DNA from: JAVKDP01 sp040222185
Lineage (GTDB): Bacteria > Bacteroidota > Rhodothermia > Balneolales > Balneolaceae
Length of the DNA: 64,000 nt
Direction of reading: 5' to 3'
Assembly: GCA_040222185.1 (NCBI GenBank)
Contig: JAVKDP010000086.1
Coordinates: 1 to 64,000, forward strand
Positions 52,248-60,334 of this stretch are shown here, piece by piece. The notes beneath the pieces are model-generated. The model did not search any database, was not told the DNA's origin, and saw only the letters and a list, made by a program, of their open reading frames with translations. Position 1 is the first letter of the stretch. Each line of letters begins with the position of its first letter. The translations under genes and the position numbers were made by a program.

Positions 52248-52372
52248 GCATAACGACTCTGCGTTTAAGCGGCGAAGGTTCTTGGTTTTTGTTGAAGTAA
52301 CGGATTAAATTTATTGCTCACAAGCTTTCCAGCGAACCCTACCTGCTTCCGATCTTAAAACGCTTGTTATGT
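52248..52372 (-). repeat. attC-like cassette recombination site 4 (longest, 125 bp)
   Basis: On the minus strand: box ACATAAC (52366-52372), AA-GCGTTTTAAGATCGGAAGC..., a long central spacer, then ACCTTCGCCGCTTAAACGCAGAGTC and box GTTATGC (52248-52254). The GCGTTT(T)AAG/CTTAAACGC arms again leave one extra unpaired base. About the size of Vibrio superintegron repeats. Confidence 0.72.
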
Positions 52373-52454
52373 AGTCGACCTTATAGAGAGTAGTATCCTT
52401 GTAATCTTCGATAAATTTTTCTGTCAGTTCTAATGATGCTTTTTGGGTTACCAT
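52311..52454 (-). pseudogene. Remnant cassette reading frame running into attC site 4
   Basis: ATG at 52452-52454 opens a 47-codon frame (MVTQKASLELTEKFIEDYKDTTLYKVDYITSV...) that enters the attC-like site after 28 codons. The first 28 residues look like coding sequence for a helical protein. It may be the truncated end of a cassette gene. Weak support. Confidence 0.3.
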
Positions 52455-52480
52455 CTATTTTAAACCAAAGTTTAGTTTCG

Positions 52481-52508
52481 ACCCAACCTAGCGCAAGCCT
52501 CCCGATTG
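52481..52508. repeat. Right copy of the 28-bp direct repeat
   Basis: ACCCAACCTAGCGCAAGC then CTCCCGATTG; 25 of 28 positions match 48805-48832. The mini-palindrome of the left copy is partly lost here. Confidence 0.6.
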
Positions 52509-52596
52509 TTCGGTTAAAGAATCTGATTAAATTAAGCCTATCATAGCACATTATGCAAAACGAAGAAATGAGTACCTAAACCCAAAAGATAGAAAC

Positions 52597-52980
52597 ATGA
52601 AAAACTACATAGATGGTTTCGTCCTACCCGTCCCCCGAATCTATTTAGACGAATACAAAAAGGTGGCCGAAAAAGTAGCCGAAATTTGGAAAGAATATGG
52701 TGCAATTGCATACTTCGAATTCGTTGGTGATGATTTATCCTTAGAAGGCACGAAATCTTTTATAGAAACCATAGATGCAAAAGAAGACGAGGAAGTCATA
52801 TTCGGTTGGGTTGTATTTCCTTCAAAAGAGATCCGTGATTCAGCCAACAAAAAAGTTCCTGCCGACCCAAGAATGGCAGAATTAGTTGGCCCCTTAACCG
52901 ACCCTGATAAATTAATATTTGATGGGAGCAGAATGGTTTACGGAGGCTTTCAACCGCTTGTGCAATCGACGAGTGAATAG
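52597..52980 (+). CDS. DUF1428 family protein
   Basis: This 127-residue cytoplasmic protein belongs to the DUF1428 (YbaA-like) family: YIDGFVLPVPRIYLDEYKKVAEKVAEIWKEYGAIAYFEFVGDDL, EVIFGWVVFPSKEIRDSANKKVPADPRM and FDGSRMVYGGFQPLV. The fold is a ferredoxin-like dimeric alpha/beta barrel; biochemical role not known. The usual family member ends where this one ends. It marks the return to ordinary chromosomal genes after the cassette area. Confidence 0.88.
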   Translation: MKNYIDGFVLPVPRIYLDEYKKVAEKVAEIWKEYGAIAYFEFVGDDLSLEGTKSFIETIDAKEDEEVIFGWVVFPSKEIRDSANKKVPADPRMAELVGPLTDPDKLIFDGSRMVYGGFQPLVQSTSE

Positions 52981-53034
52981 AGCGTGCTGTAACCTCAACC
53001 TGCACAACATCCCTTTTATACAGCCATAAAAAAC

Positions 53035-53067
53035 AAAAAAGCCTCTCTGCAAATGCAAAGAGGCTTT
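53035..53067 (-). terminator. Terminator of the tRNA-Leu gene
   Basis: Read on the minus strand: AAAGCCTCTTTGC, loop, GCAGAGAGGCTTTTTT. A strong GC stem and T run end 4 bp from the tRNA 3' end. Confidence 0.8.
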
Positions 53068-53070
53068 ATG

Positions 53071-53157
53071 TACCGCAGGCCGGACTCGAACCGGCACTCG
53101 GGATAAATCCGAATTGGATTTTAAGACCAACGTGTCTACCAATTCCACCACTGCGGC
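53071..53157 (-). tRNA. tRNA-Leu (anticodon UAA)
   Basis: An 87-nt cloverleaf on the minus strand. Acceptor stem GCCGCAG pairs with CTGCGGT (one G-U), discriminator A. D-loop GTGGTGGAATTGGTAGACAC, anticodon loop CTTAAAA (UAA), long variable arm as in class II tRNAs, and T arm GCCGG-TTCGAGT-CCGGC. CCA is not encoded. Reads UUA codons. Confidence 0.95.
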
Positions 53158-53276
53158 AGGTGGGGGCGGCAAATATACAACTTAATCTATGACTACTTCA
53201 ATCTGTTTTTATTAAAAAGCTATTGTTTACAGATTGGGTTTTGTACTTTCCAAGAATCTTAAAAATTTATGGCGCA

Positions 53277-53831
53277 ATGAGACGAATATCTATACTGGCA
53301 ACGGCATGCTTAATCCTTCTTGGAACACCTGTAATGGCACAAACCGAAATTGGGGTTTCTTATGAACTCAGAGACGAAGACCCGAAAGGTGGTTTTGGAC
53401 TAAGAGTTCAAAAAGGAATACTCACACAAGTACCAACCATTGACATCGGAATGAGAGCTCACTTTAGCTATTTCAGTGATGATAACAGCGTGACCGATGG
53501 AGCAGTAACCTATTCACAAGAGCTAACCAATTATGATTTTGGTGTAGCTATCGTAGCTGGTATATCAGTAGGGCTAATTGAACCTTATGTAGGGCTTGGG
53601 CTGGGTTCCGAAACCCTTGAGCTTAAACCAGAAGAAGTAGTTGGAATCAGTTTGACGGATGAGAATGAATCCAATATTTATTGGAATGGTATAGTAGGAG
53701 CGAAGGTTCCGGTAATACCATTGGTTAAACCTTTTGTGGAATACAGGTACTCAAATAACTCTATCAGTGAGCCAGATGTAGCTGAATTAACAACAGGAAG
53801 AATCATTTTCGGGGTGTCCATTTCTTTTTAG
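53277..53831 (+). CDS. Secreted outer-membrane beta-barrel-like protein
   Basis: A 184-residue protein beginning with a signal peptide (MRRISILATACLILLGTPVMA). It has alternating strands and a C-terminal aromatic end (IIFGVSISF), as in small porin-like barrels. DPKGGFGLRVQKG resembles GTPKGGFGQELDRN of the protein at 2445. The start at 53277 gives the signal peptide directly; the upstream ATG at 53223 would add 18 unlikely residues. No function recognised. Confidence 0.75.
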   Translation: MRRISILATACLILLGTPVMAQTEIGVSYELRDEDPKGGFGLRVQKGILTQVPTIDIGMRAHFSYFSDDNSVTDGAVTYSQELTNYDFGVAIVAGISVGLIEPYVGLGLGSETLELKPEEVVGISLTDENESNIYWNGIVGAKVPVIPLVKPFVEYRYSNNSISEPDVAELTTGRIIFGVSISF

Positions 53832-53927
53832 TGGACCGGTTTCAGGAAAAGAAAAAGAAGGTATCAGGCACTAAAGTGAATTTTAAAAAGGTTATAAATA
53901 TCATCGAATAAAGGCGTTTCTCTGTAT

Positions 53928-56174
53928 ATGTCGAAAGTTACTGCAATAGAAAAGTATAATCTGGAGGAGTACCAGTTAAAGAAGGTTCAGCAGCAAGATT
54001 TGGACCAGCTGCTCGAGGTTTGCAGGTTAAACATGGACACCGTCAACGAAGAGTTGATTGACAAGGCCTTCAAACTGTGTTTTTTATCTCATAAAGGAAT
54101 TACCAGGGCTTCCGGTGAACCATATTATTATCACCCGGTAGAAGTTGCCAAAATTGTAGCCCAGGAAATCAATATCGATGATATTTCTGTTATAGCAGCC
54201 CTGTTACATGATACGGTTGAAGATACTGATGTAACTCTTGAGGATATCAATTTCTGGTTCGGTACGGAAGTTTCCGTGATCATTGATGGTGTTACCAAAA
54301 TAGCCGGTGTGTTTAAGAGCCGGGATAGCAAGCAGGCAGAAGCATTCATGAAATTGCTGCTTTCTATGGCTGAAGATATCAGGGTTATCCTGATCAAATT
54401 TGCGGATCGTTTACATAACATGAGAACCATCCAGCACCTGAGAAGGGAGAAGCAGATCCAGATCGCTTCCGAAACCATGGAACTCTACGCACCCTTAGCG
54501 CATCGTTTTGGATTATTTGGTATCAAAAATGAATTAGAAGATTTATGCTTCAAAGCACTGGATCCAACCTCTTTCAAATTTGTAGCACGTAAGCTTCGTG
54601 AGAAAAAAGAAGCCCGGGAAGTGTTTATTGACGAGTTCATGATGCCGGTGGGCAGGCAGTTAAGCCAGCAGAACTTTGAGTTTGAAATAAAAGGCCGACC
54701 AAAGCACATCTATTCCATCTACAAGAAGATGCAGCGGCAGCAAAAGCCTTTTGAAGAAATTTATGACCTGTTTGCCATTCGTATAATTCTTGAAACTCCG
54801 CATACCAAAGAAGATTGCTGGCGTGTGTATTCGATCATAACCGATTGGTACACTCCAATCCCACAACGATTCAGGGATTTTATTTCTGTTCCAAAGGCTA
54901 ATGGTTATCAATCATTACACACCACGGTGATTACCAATCGCGGGAAGAAGGTAGAAGTCCAGATAAGAACCCGGCGAATGGATGATATTGCGGAAAAAGG
55001 GCTTGCCGCGCACTGGAAGTACAAAGAAGGTGAGCAGCCTGGTTCCGAGAACCTGGACCGTTTCGTTTCGTGGGTACGGGATGTATTGGATAACCCGAGG
55101 CCGGAATCAACTACCGACTTTGTAAAAGATTTCCAGTTAAACCTGTACCAACATGAGATTTATGTATTCACTCCAAAAGGAGAATTGAAGACCTTACCAC
55201 ATGGCGCTACTCCAATAGATTTTGCTTTCGAAATTCACAGCGAGATTGGTGAGCGGGCGATGGCTGCTAAAGTGAATGGAAAGATGGCACCACTTCGCCA
55301 GAAGTTAAGGAATGGTGACCAGGTTGAAATTATTACCGGGAACAAGATAAACCTTAACCCGGACTGGATTGATGATGTTGCTACTCATAAAGCCAAGTCT
55401 CGAATCCGGCAGTTCATCAAACAGAAACAACGCAAGGTTGCAGAGCAGGGTCGTGATATCTGGTTGAAAAGAGCAGAAAGGGGTAAGATTGAAATCACAG
55501 ACCAGGATCTGACTAAAATTGCTAAGCAGTTTAAGTATGAAACTACGCAAGGCATGTTTTACGATTTAGGCCTGGGTTCTTTCGAAGTAAATTCCCTGTT
55601 TAAGGCCGTTAAGAAATATAAAAGTACAGGCCGTGTTGAAGATTCCTCAACTGAGGATCAGCAGAGCAAAAGCGAAAAGGAAATAAAGGATGAGTATATA
55701 TCTGCTGCGAGATCAATGGGTGACGGGCAGGCACTTATCCTGAATGGTGAGATTAGCAACTTCAAATACACATACTCCAACTGCTGCAAACCTATACCCG
55801 GGGATAATGTAATCGGGTTTATCAGCCGGGATGGTGATATGAAAATACACCGTTCAATGTGTAACAATGCGCAACACCTTTTGAAGACGGAAGGTGAGAG
55901 AATAGTAGATGTTCAGTGGGCTAAACAGATTGAGAATAAATTTTTAGGCGCTGTGAGAGTTATTGGAGAAGACAGGGTAGGTATGATTAATGATCTCACA
56001 GATGTACTCTCAAAATCATTATCTACTAACATGAAGAGTATAAATGTAAGTAGTGATGAGGGTATGTTTGAAGGAATTATAACCCTCTATGTTAATGGTA
56101 TAGCCCATCTGAATAAGATTATGAAGAGATTAGAGAAGATCGAAGGTGTTAAAAATGTACTTAGATACGAGTAA
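53928..56174 (+). CDS. Bifunctional (p)ppGpp synthetase/hydrolase (Rel/SpoT)
   Basis: A 748-residue stringent-response enzyme. HD hydrolase domain (YYYHPVEVAKIV, AALLHDTVEDTDVT, RLHNMRTIQHL) looks intact, as does the synthetase domain (GRPKHIYSIYKKM, AIRIIL, FRDFISVPKANGYQSLHTTV, EVQIRTRRMDDIAEKGLAAHWKYKEG). A TGS domain (EIYVFTPKGELKTLPHGATPIDFAFEIHS), zinc-finger/helical region with YSNCCKPIPGD, and ACT domain follow. Both activities are therefore likely. It would act on RNA polymerase together with DksA-like proteins. Confidence 0.95.
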   Translation: MSKVTAIEKYNLEEYQLKKVQQQDLDQLLEVCRLNMDTVNEELIDKAFKLCFLSHKGITRASGEPYYYHPVEVAKIVAQEINIDDISVIAALLHDTVEDTDVTLEDINFWFGTEVSVIIDGVTKIAGVFKSRDSKQAEAFMKLLLSMAEDIRVILIKFADRLHNMRTIQHLRREKQIQIASETMELYAPLAHRFGLFGIKNELEDLCFKALDPTSFKFVARKLREKKEAREVFIDEFMMPVGRQLSQQNFEFEIKGRPKHIYSIYKKMQRQQKPFEEIYDLFAIRIILETPHTKEDCWRVYSIITDWYTPIPQRFRDFISVPKANGYQSLHTTVITNRGKKVEVQIRTRRMDDIAEKGLAAHWKYKEGEQPGSENLDRFVSWVRDVLDNPRPESTTDFVKDFQLNLYQHEIYVFTPKGELKTLPHGATPIDFAFEIHSEIGERAMAAKVNGKMAPLRQKLRNGDQVEIITGNKINLNPDWIDDVATHKAKSRIRQFIKQKQRKVAEQGRDIWLKRAERGKIEITDQDLTKIAKQFKYETTQGMFYDLGLGSFEVNSLFKAVKKYKSTGRVEDSSTEDQQSKSEKEIKDEYISAARSMGDGQALILNGEISNFKYTYSNCCKPIPGDNVIGFISRDGDMKIHRSMCNNAQHLLKTEGERIVDVQWAKQIENKFLGAVRVIGEDRVGMINDLTDVLSKSLSTNMKSINVSSDEGMFEGIITLYVNGIAHLNKIMKRLEKIEGVKNVLRYE

Positions 56175-56340
56175 GGTGTTCTTAGAATTTTCTATTGGTT
56201 TTTAGCCTTAACTATCTTTAAACTTATATCAAACTCGCATATACAGAATAGCTTAAGGAATAAGATACAACTATAGCGAGAAAAGAAGGACAGAACCGCA
56301 TTGGAAAATAAACAATGCCTTAACTTAAAGACTAGATGTT

Positions 56341-56649
56341 ATGATGACATATACGAAACGAGATATCGTTCGTCGCGTTGCGGAAGCCAGAGGCGAGCCG
56401 ATGATCAAAGTTGAACCATGGGTAGATGCAGTGATCGTAGCTGTACGCGAAATCATGCTTTCAGCTAATACAGAATGCCGTATTGAAATACGTGATTTTG
56501 GTGTTTTTGAAGTAAAGAAAACAAAAGCGAAGCCAAAGGCTCGTAATCCAAAAACGAATGAAGTTATTTACGTTCCAGCACACCGTAAAACGCACTTCAA
56601 ACCAAGTAAATTACTAAAGCAATTCTTGCGTCAACCGCTTGAAGATTAA
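56341..56649 (+). CDS. HU/IHF family DNA-binding protein
   Basis: A 102-residue nucleoid protein with the HU fold: helix MTYTKRDIVRRVAEARGEPMIKVEPWVDAVIVAVREIM and the DNA-binding arm IRDFGVFEVKKTKAKPKARNPKTNEVIYVPAHRKTHFKPSKLLK. The arm includes the conserved RNPKT tip. A second ATG follows the first immediately. 10 bp upstream of ruvX, so probably in one operon with ruvX, def and fmt. Confidence 0.92.
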   Translation: MMTYTKRDIVRRVAEARGEPMIKVEPWVDAVIVAVREIMLSANTECRIEIRDFGVFEVKKTKAKPKARNPKTNEVIYVPAHRKTHFKPSKLLKQFLRQPLED

Positions 56650-56659
56650 GTAAAATACA

Positions 56660-57082
56660 TTGCAAGAGTATTCCCGTCTGGTTGGTATTGATGTTGGCAC
56701 AAAGCGAATTGGTATTGCCCAGACGGACTTACTCAAAACTATTTCAACTCCTGTAGGCACCTTTTCTCCTCAGGAAGTCCTAACCAACATTCAGGAGATC
56801 GTTACTACATCAAAAGTTGAAAAGTTTATAGTAGGATGGCCTTTAACTCCAAAAGGAGATGAAGGGCCGGCTACTGAAATGGTTGAAAAATTCATTAAGC
56901 AACTCATTCAGAAATTCCCGGATATAGAAATAATAAAAGTTGACGAGAGAAATACCTCTAATAAGGCTATGGAGCTAATGATTGAAGCCGGGGTTCCAAA
57001 AAAGAAAAGAAGAGAAAAAGAACGTGTGGATAGAATTGCTGCAGCAGTTATCTTACAGCATTATCTTGACGAATATTACTAG
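56660..57082 (+). CDS. ruvX: Holliday junction resolvase-like RuvX (YqgF)
   Basis: A 140-residue RNase H-fold protein: GIDVGTKRIGIAQTD with catalytic Asp, FIVGWPLTPKGDEGPATEMVEKFIKQL, VDERNTSNKAMELM and KERVDRIAAAVILQHYLD. The family matures 16S rRNA 5' ends and has been called a resolvase. Starts at TTG (56660); no ATG fits the family N-terminus. Confidence 0.92.
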   Translation: MQEYSRLVGIDVGTKRIGIAQTDLLKTISTPVGTFSPQEVLTNIQEIVTTSKVEKFIVGWPLTPKGDEGPATEMVEKFIKQLIQKFPDIEIIKVDERNTSNKAMELMIEAGVPKKKRREKERVDRIAAAVILQHYLDEYY

Positions 57083-57087
57083 AAAAA

Positions 57088-57642
57088 ATGCCAGTTTTAC
57101 CGATTGTTACTTATAACGATTCCGTTTTAAGAGAAAAAGCACAACCTGTTGAAGAAATCACCGATGAATTACGAGAATTTATCGACGATATGTTTGAGAC
57201 CATGTACAACTCAGAAGGAGTAGGCCTTGCAGCTCCCCAGGTTGGGGTTTCAAAACGCATTTTTGTGGTGGATGCTGATAACATGACCGACGAAGATGAT
57301 GAAGAATACGGACCAATTGCTTTCATAAACCCTGTTATTGTTGAAAAAAAAGGCAACAAGATTCCGATGGATGAAGGCTGTCTAAGTATCCCGGATGTAA
57401 AGGACACTGTGATAAGGCCAGAAGGAGTTATTGTTCAATACAAAGATGAAAACTTTGAAGACCAGGAGCTGGACGTTTCCGGTTGGATGGCCAGGGTGAT
57501 TCAGCATGAGTATGATCACCTGGATGGTATTCTCTTTATTGACTACTTAAGTGCTTTCAGAAAAAGAATGCACAAATCGGATTTGAAAGAAATAGAAGCC
57601 GGAAAAAGAGAAACAAAATACCCGTTAATACCAAAGGGGTAA
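57088..57642 (+). CDS. def: Peptide deformylase
   Basis: A 184-residue metalloenzyme that removes the formyl group from new proteins: motif 1 GVGLAAPQVG, motif 2 EGCLSIP and motif 3 QHEYDHLDG, all intact. It lies 5 bp after ruvX and 28 bp before fmt, the enzyme that adds the formyl group to initiator tRNA: a typical pair. Confidence 0.95.
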   Translation: MPVLPIVTYNDSVLREKAQPVEEITDELREFIDDMFETMYNSEGVGLAAPQVGVSKRIFVVDADNMTDEDDEEYGPIAFINPVIVEKKGNKIPMDEGCLSIPDVKDTVIRPEGVIVQYKDENFEDQELDVSGWMARVIQHEYDHLDGILFIDYLSAFRKRMHKSDLKEIEAGKRETKYPLIPKG

Positions 57643-57670
57643 ACTCCAACAGTTTAAGTAGGTAAATTCT

Positions 57671-58585
57671 ATGAATATCGTTTTTATGGGTTCGCCAGAC
57701 TTCGCTATCCCAAGTTTGGAGAAGATTTATCATTCAAAGCACACTATTTCAGCTGTTGTCAGTAATATTGACAAGCGAAGGGGAAGAGGATCAGAAACAG
57801 CGCCTACTCCTGTTAAAGCAAAAGCTTTGGAGCTTGGCCTTGATGTAATTGAAGTCGAAGATCTGAAATCTGAAGAATTTCATGGAGCTCTAAAGTCTTT
57901 AAATGCCGATCTTTTTGTGGTAGTAGCGTTCAGGATCTTACCCAAAAGTATCCTGGAAATTCCTAAGGTAGGATCGGTGAATCTGCATGCTTCCCTTTTG
58001 CCTAAATATCGTGGAGCAGCTCCGATTCATTGGGCGGTGATGAATGGAGAAGAAAAAACCGGTTGTTCAATTTTCTTCCTGGATGAGAAGGTGGATACCG
58101 GAAGCATTATTCTGCAAGAAGAGTTATTGATCGACAGCAATGAGACTACCGGGGAAGTATACGCCCGGTTGATGGAACAGGGAAGTGACGCCCTGTTAAA
58201 GGCTATAAATCAGATCGAGGATAAATCTTACACATTAAGTGTTCAGAATAATGAAGAGGCCACCCCGGCGCCCAAGCTATTCAAAGAAGATTGCCATATT
58301 GATTTCAATCAACCTGCTGAAGTAGTGCATAACAAAATTCGTGGACTAAGCCCGTTTCCAACTGCATGGGCACTTCTCGATGGAGCGAAGTTTAATATCT
58401 ACCAATCAAGGCTTGGACCTATATCAAATGTTGATCCCGGTGAGCTTTTTGTTAAAAATGGGATGTTATTGGCAGGCTGTGCAGACGGTACAGTTGAGTT
58501 GTTGGAAATTCAGCTCCCTGGAAAAAAGAAGATGATGGCATACGATTTCTTAAAAGGAAACGTCTTAGAAGGAGAGCTCAAATAA
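57671..58585 (+). CDS. fmt: Methionyl-tRNA formyltransferase
   Basis: A 304-residue enzyme that formylates initiator Met-tRNA. N-terminal formyltransferase domain: MNIVFMGSPDFAIPSLEKI, LHASLLPKYRGAAPIHWAVMNGEEKTGCSIFFLDEKVDTGSII. C-terminal tRNA-binding domain: VHNKIRGLSPFPTAWALLDG. Length is normal. End of the HU-ruvX-def-fmt set. Confidence 0.94.
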   Translation: MNIVFMGSPDFAIPSLEKIYHSKHTISAVVSNIDKRRGRGSETAPTPVKAKALELGLDVIEVEDLKSEEFHGALKSLNADLFVVVAFRILPKSILEIPKVGSVNLHASLLPKYRGAAPIHWAVMNGEEKTGCSIFFLDEKVDTGSIILQEELLIDSNETTGEVYARLMEQGSDALLKAINQIEDKSYTLSVQNNEEATPAPKLFKEDCHIDFNQPAEVVHNKIRGLSPFPTAWALLDGAKFNIYQSRLGPISNVDPGELFVKNGMLLAGCADGTVELLEIQLPGKKKMMAYDFLKGNVLEGELK

Positions 58586-58662
58586 ATTAATAAAGATTAA
58601 ATTTGAGATAGTGTTTCGGTTTTTTATCATTGCAAAAACTAAATAACAAGACTGTTTAGAAA

Positions 58663-59379
58663 ATGGATTCAATAGAGATAATCACGGCAGCAAAAGAGGG
58701 TGACCTCGAACTTGTAAAGAAACTCAAGAAGGGAGGAGCAGATATAAATACCGTAAACGGTAGTGGTGCTTCAGCCTTAATCGTGGCTACTGAAAAAGGA
58801 CATTCAGATATAGTCAGGTATCTTGCCGATGAGGGAGCAGATTTAAACATTGAGACCAAAATGGGTGGTACGGCTCTCAACCGTGCAGCGGAGAATGGTA
58901 ATATTGAATTAATGAATTACCTCTTTGAGAAAGGTGTAAATGTTGGCTCTTTAGCTCTAATCGTAGCCGCACGAAACGGCCACCTGGATGCAGTGAAGTT
59001 ATTACTGGAAAAGGGTGCAGATGTTGATTTCCAGCAGCGTTGGGGACATACCGCCTTGATGCTGGCGGCTAAAAACGGAAACAGTGATGTTGTTAAATAC
59101 CTCATTTCGCAAGGTGCCAATGTGTACCTCAGAGATCGAAATGATGATACCGCAATGATGATTGCTACTGAAAATGACCAGGAGGATATTGCGATCATAC
59201 TTCAACATGCTGGAGCAATAAAGGAGGTAAAGCCCCCAAAAGAAAAACCGGCGCCGATAGAAGTTGATGAGATTGAAGAAATCGGTGATGATGAAGATGA
59301 AGAACTGGGAGATTCATCTGACGTGGATGACCTCGTATCAGATGATGCTGCCCCGGACGAAATAGATCTTGACGATTAA
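58663..59379 (+). CDS. Ankyrin repeat protein with acidic tail
   Basis: A 238-residue cytoplasmic protein without signal peptide. It consists of six ankyrin-like repeats (residues 1-185): for example SALIVATEKGHSDIVRYLADEGADLN, GHLDAVKLLLEKGADVDFQQRWGHTALMLAAKNGNSDVVKYLISQGANV. A very acidic C-terminal tail (IEEIGDDEDEELGDSSDVDDLVSDDAAPDEIDLDD) follows. Ankyrin repeats bind partner proteins; the partner is unknown. Start preceded by a 77-bp gap after fmt. Confidence 0.86.
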   Translation: MDSIEIITAAKEGDLELVKKLKKGGADINTVNGSGASALIVATEKGHSDIVRYLADEGADLNIETKMGGTALNRAAENGNIELMNYLFEKGVNVGSLALIVAARNGHLDAVKLLLEKGADVDFQQRWGHTALMLAAKNGNSDVVKYLISQGANVYLRDRNDDTAMMIATENDQEDIAIILQHAGAIKEVKPPKEKPAPIEVDEIEEIGDDEDEELGDSSDVDDLVSDDAAPDEIDLDD

Positions 59380-59389
59380 TCAAGTACGA

Positions 59390-60220
59390 TCATTCTCTGA
59401 GATCGTTTTTTAGATTGTTATTTTCTTCACTACCGGATTTATCCAGGCCGTAGGTATCAAGTGATTCAATTTCTATTTCAGAAGTATTCTTTTCTTTTGA
59501 AGAGGATTTTGAGGTTACATCTTTTATGCTGGAAGGAAGCTGGCCAATAATTTTATCAGCAAGGGTTTTCAGGTTTCTCAGTTTCTTCTTTCTCCATGAT
59601 ACATCCAGGGCATAAACAATCATGGATGAAATTCCCCATAAACCTGAACCAATGAGGATGATGTCTCTGATGGAGGCAGGTTTAAATGCCGCCGCAACAA
59701 GTCCAAGTAAGATTGCGGCTAGTATGATACCATACATAATCGATTCAGTTAACGGGCTGCCTAATCCAACTCGTTGCGATAACCTGAGTTTAGAGTGAGT
59801 ATCTCTCTTCGTTAAGGATACAATGGTTTCAATACCGGAAACACTGGTATGTGTCCATTCTTTCTTGTGATGGTTTTCATTAGTTTTCCCGAAAGTATCT
59901 CCACCAAAATGATGAGTGAGCTCTGAAATAACATCATCCCAAACAATATCCTGGGGCACTTCAGTATTAAACTCCCGCTCTTCAAAAATATGTGTATCAG
60001 TTAGCCCTGAATACCGAACGACTTTCCTGTCGCGATATTCAAGTGCTGCAGTTTGAAGATATTTCACATCCAACCCGGCATCTTCACCAATAGAGATTAA
60101 CTCTTCCATCGTTAAGCCATTCTTCTCTTTGTCCGCTTTGCTATCTCCTGATTTCTGTAAGGCAGCAGCTCTTTTGATGATTTCCTGTATTTCCTTTTCT
60201 GAAAAGATTCTGTCCGGCAT
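59390..60220 (-). CDS. Two-helix membrane protein of unknown function
   Basis: A 276-residue protein. An N-terminal helical domain reads FSEKEIQEIIKRAAALQKSG...LTMEELISIGEDAGLDVKYLQTAALEYRDR, a pattern repeated in other Balneolota/Rhodothermota proteins as I recall. Two membrane helices lie in the middle (GIILAAILLGLVAAAF, DIILIGSGLWGISSMIVYALDV), followed by a charged tail with ESLDTYGLDKSGSEENN. Function unknown. Convergent with the ankyrin gene (10 bp between stops). Confidence 0.7.
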   Translation of the reverse strand: MPDRIFSEKEIQEIIKRAAALQKSGDSKADKEKNGLTMEELISIGEDAGLDVKYLQTAALEYRDRKVVRYSGLTDTHIFEEREFNTEVPQDIVWDDVISELTHHFGGDTFGKTNENHHKKEWTHTSVSGIETIVSLTKRDTHSKLRLSQRVGLGSPLTESIMYGIILAAILLGLVAAAFKPASIRDIILIGSGLWGISSMIVYALDVSWRKKKLRNLKTLADKIIGQLPSSIKDVTSKSSSKEKNTSEIEIESLDTYGLDKSGSEENNNLKNDLRE

Positions 60221-60271
60221 GTTCTTTAAGTTGAGTTAGCTTAGGCGGTATAAAATAATTTATATAGTTCA

Positions 60272-60310
60272 CAAAAAAAGCCCCGATTTAGTTTCCTGAA
60301 TCGAGGCCTT
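60272..60310 (-). terminator. Terminator of the pruA gene
   Basis: Minus-strand stem GGCCTCGATTCAG / CTAAATCGGGGC with loop GAAA, followed by TTTTTTTG, 25 bp past the pruA stop codon. Confidence 0.8.
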
Positions 60311-60334
60311 AAACTTTTTGCTAAAAGCTATTAT

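Larger units (their letters stand above)
52226..52596. other. Cassette boundary region with attC site, gene remnant and repeat
   Basis: This 371-bp stretch holds the attC-like site 4, a 47-codon minus-strand remnant frame and the right copy of the 28-bp direct repeat. The last 85 bp before 52597 should contain the promoter of the DUF1428 gene; no clear promoter box seen. Confidence 0.6.

Noticed and set aside
49392..52372. CRISPR array as an explanation for the spaced repeats
   Set aside because: Repeats are 70-125 bp, imperfect, internally folded and separated by whole genes of 400-1600 bp; no short spacers and no cas genes are present.
52373..53157. Integron integrase or attI upstream of the cassettes
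   Set aside because: This side, where intI would lie for minus-strand cassettes, contains only a remnant frame, DUF1428 and tRNA-Leu. No tyrosine recombinase is found anywhere in the window.
52912..53172. 86-codon minus-strand frame near 53 kb
   Set aside because: It runs through the tRNA-Leu gene and its terminator; the SRVPVRVRPAV string is the typical translation of a tRNA.
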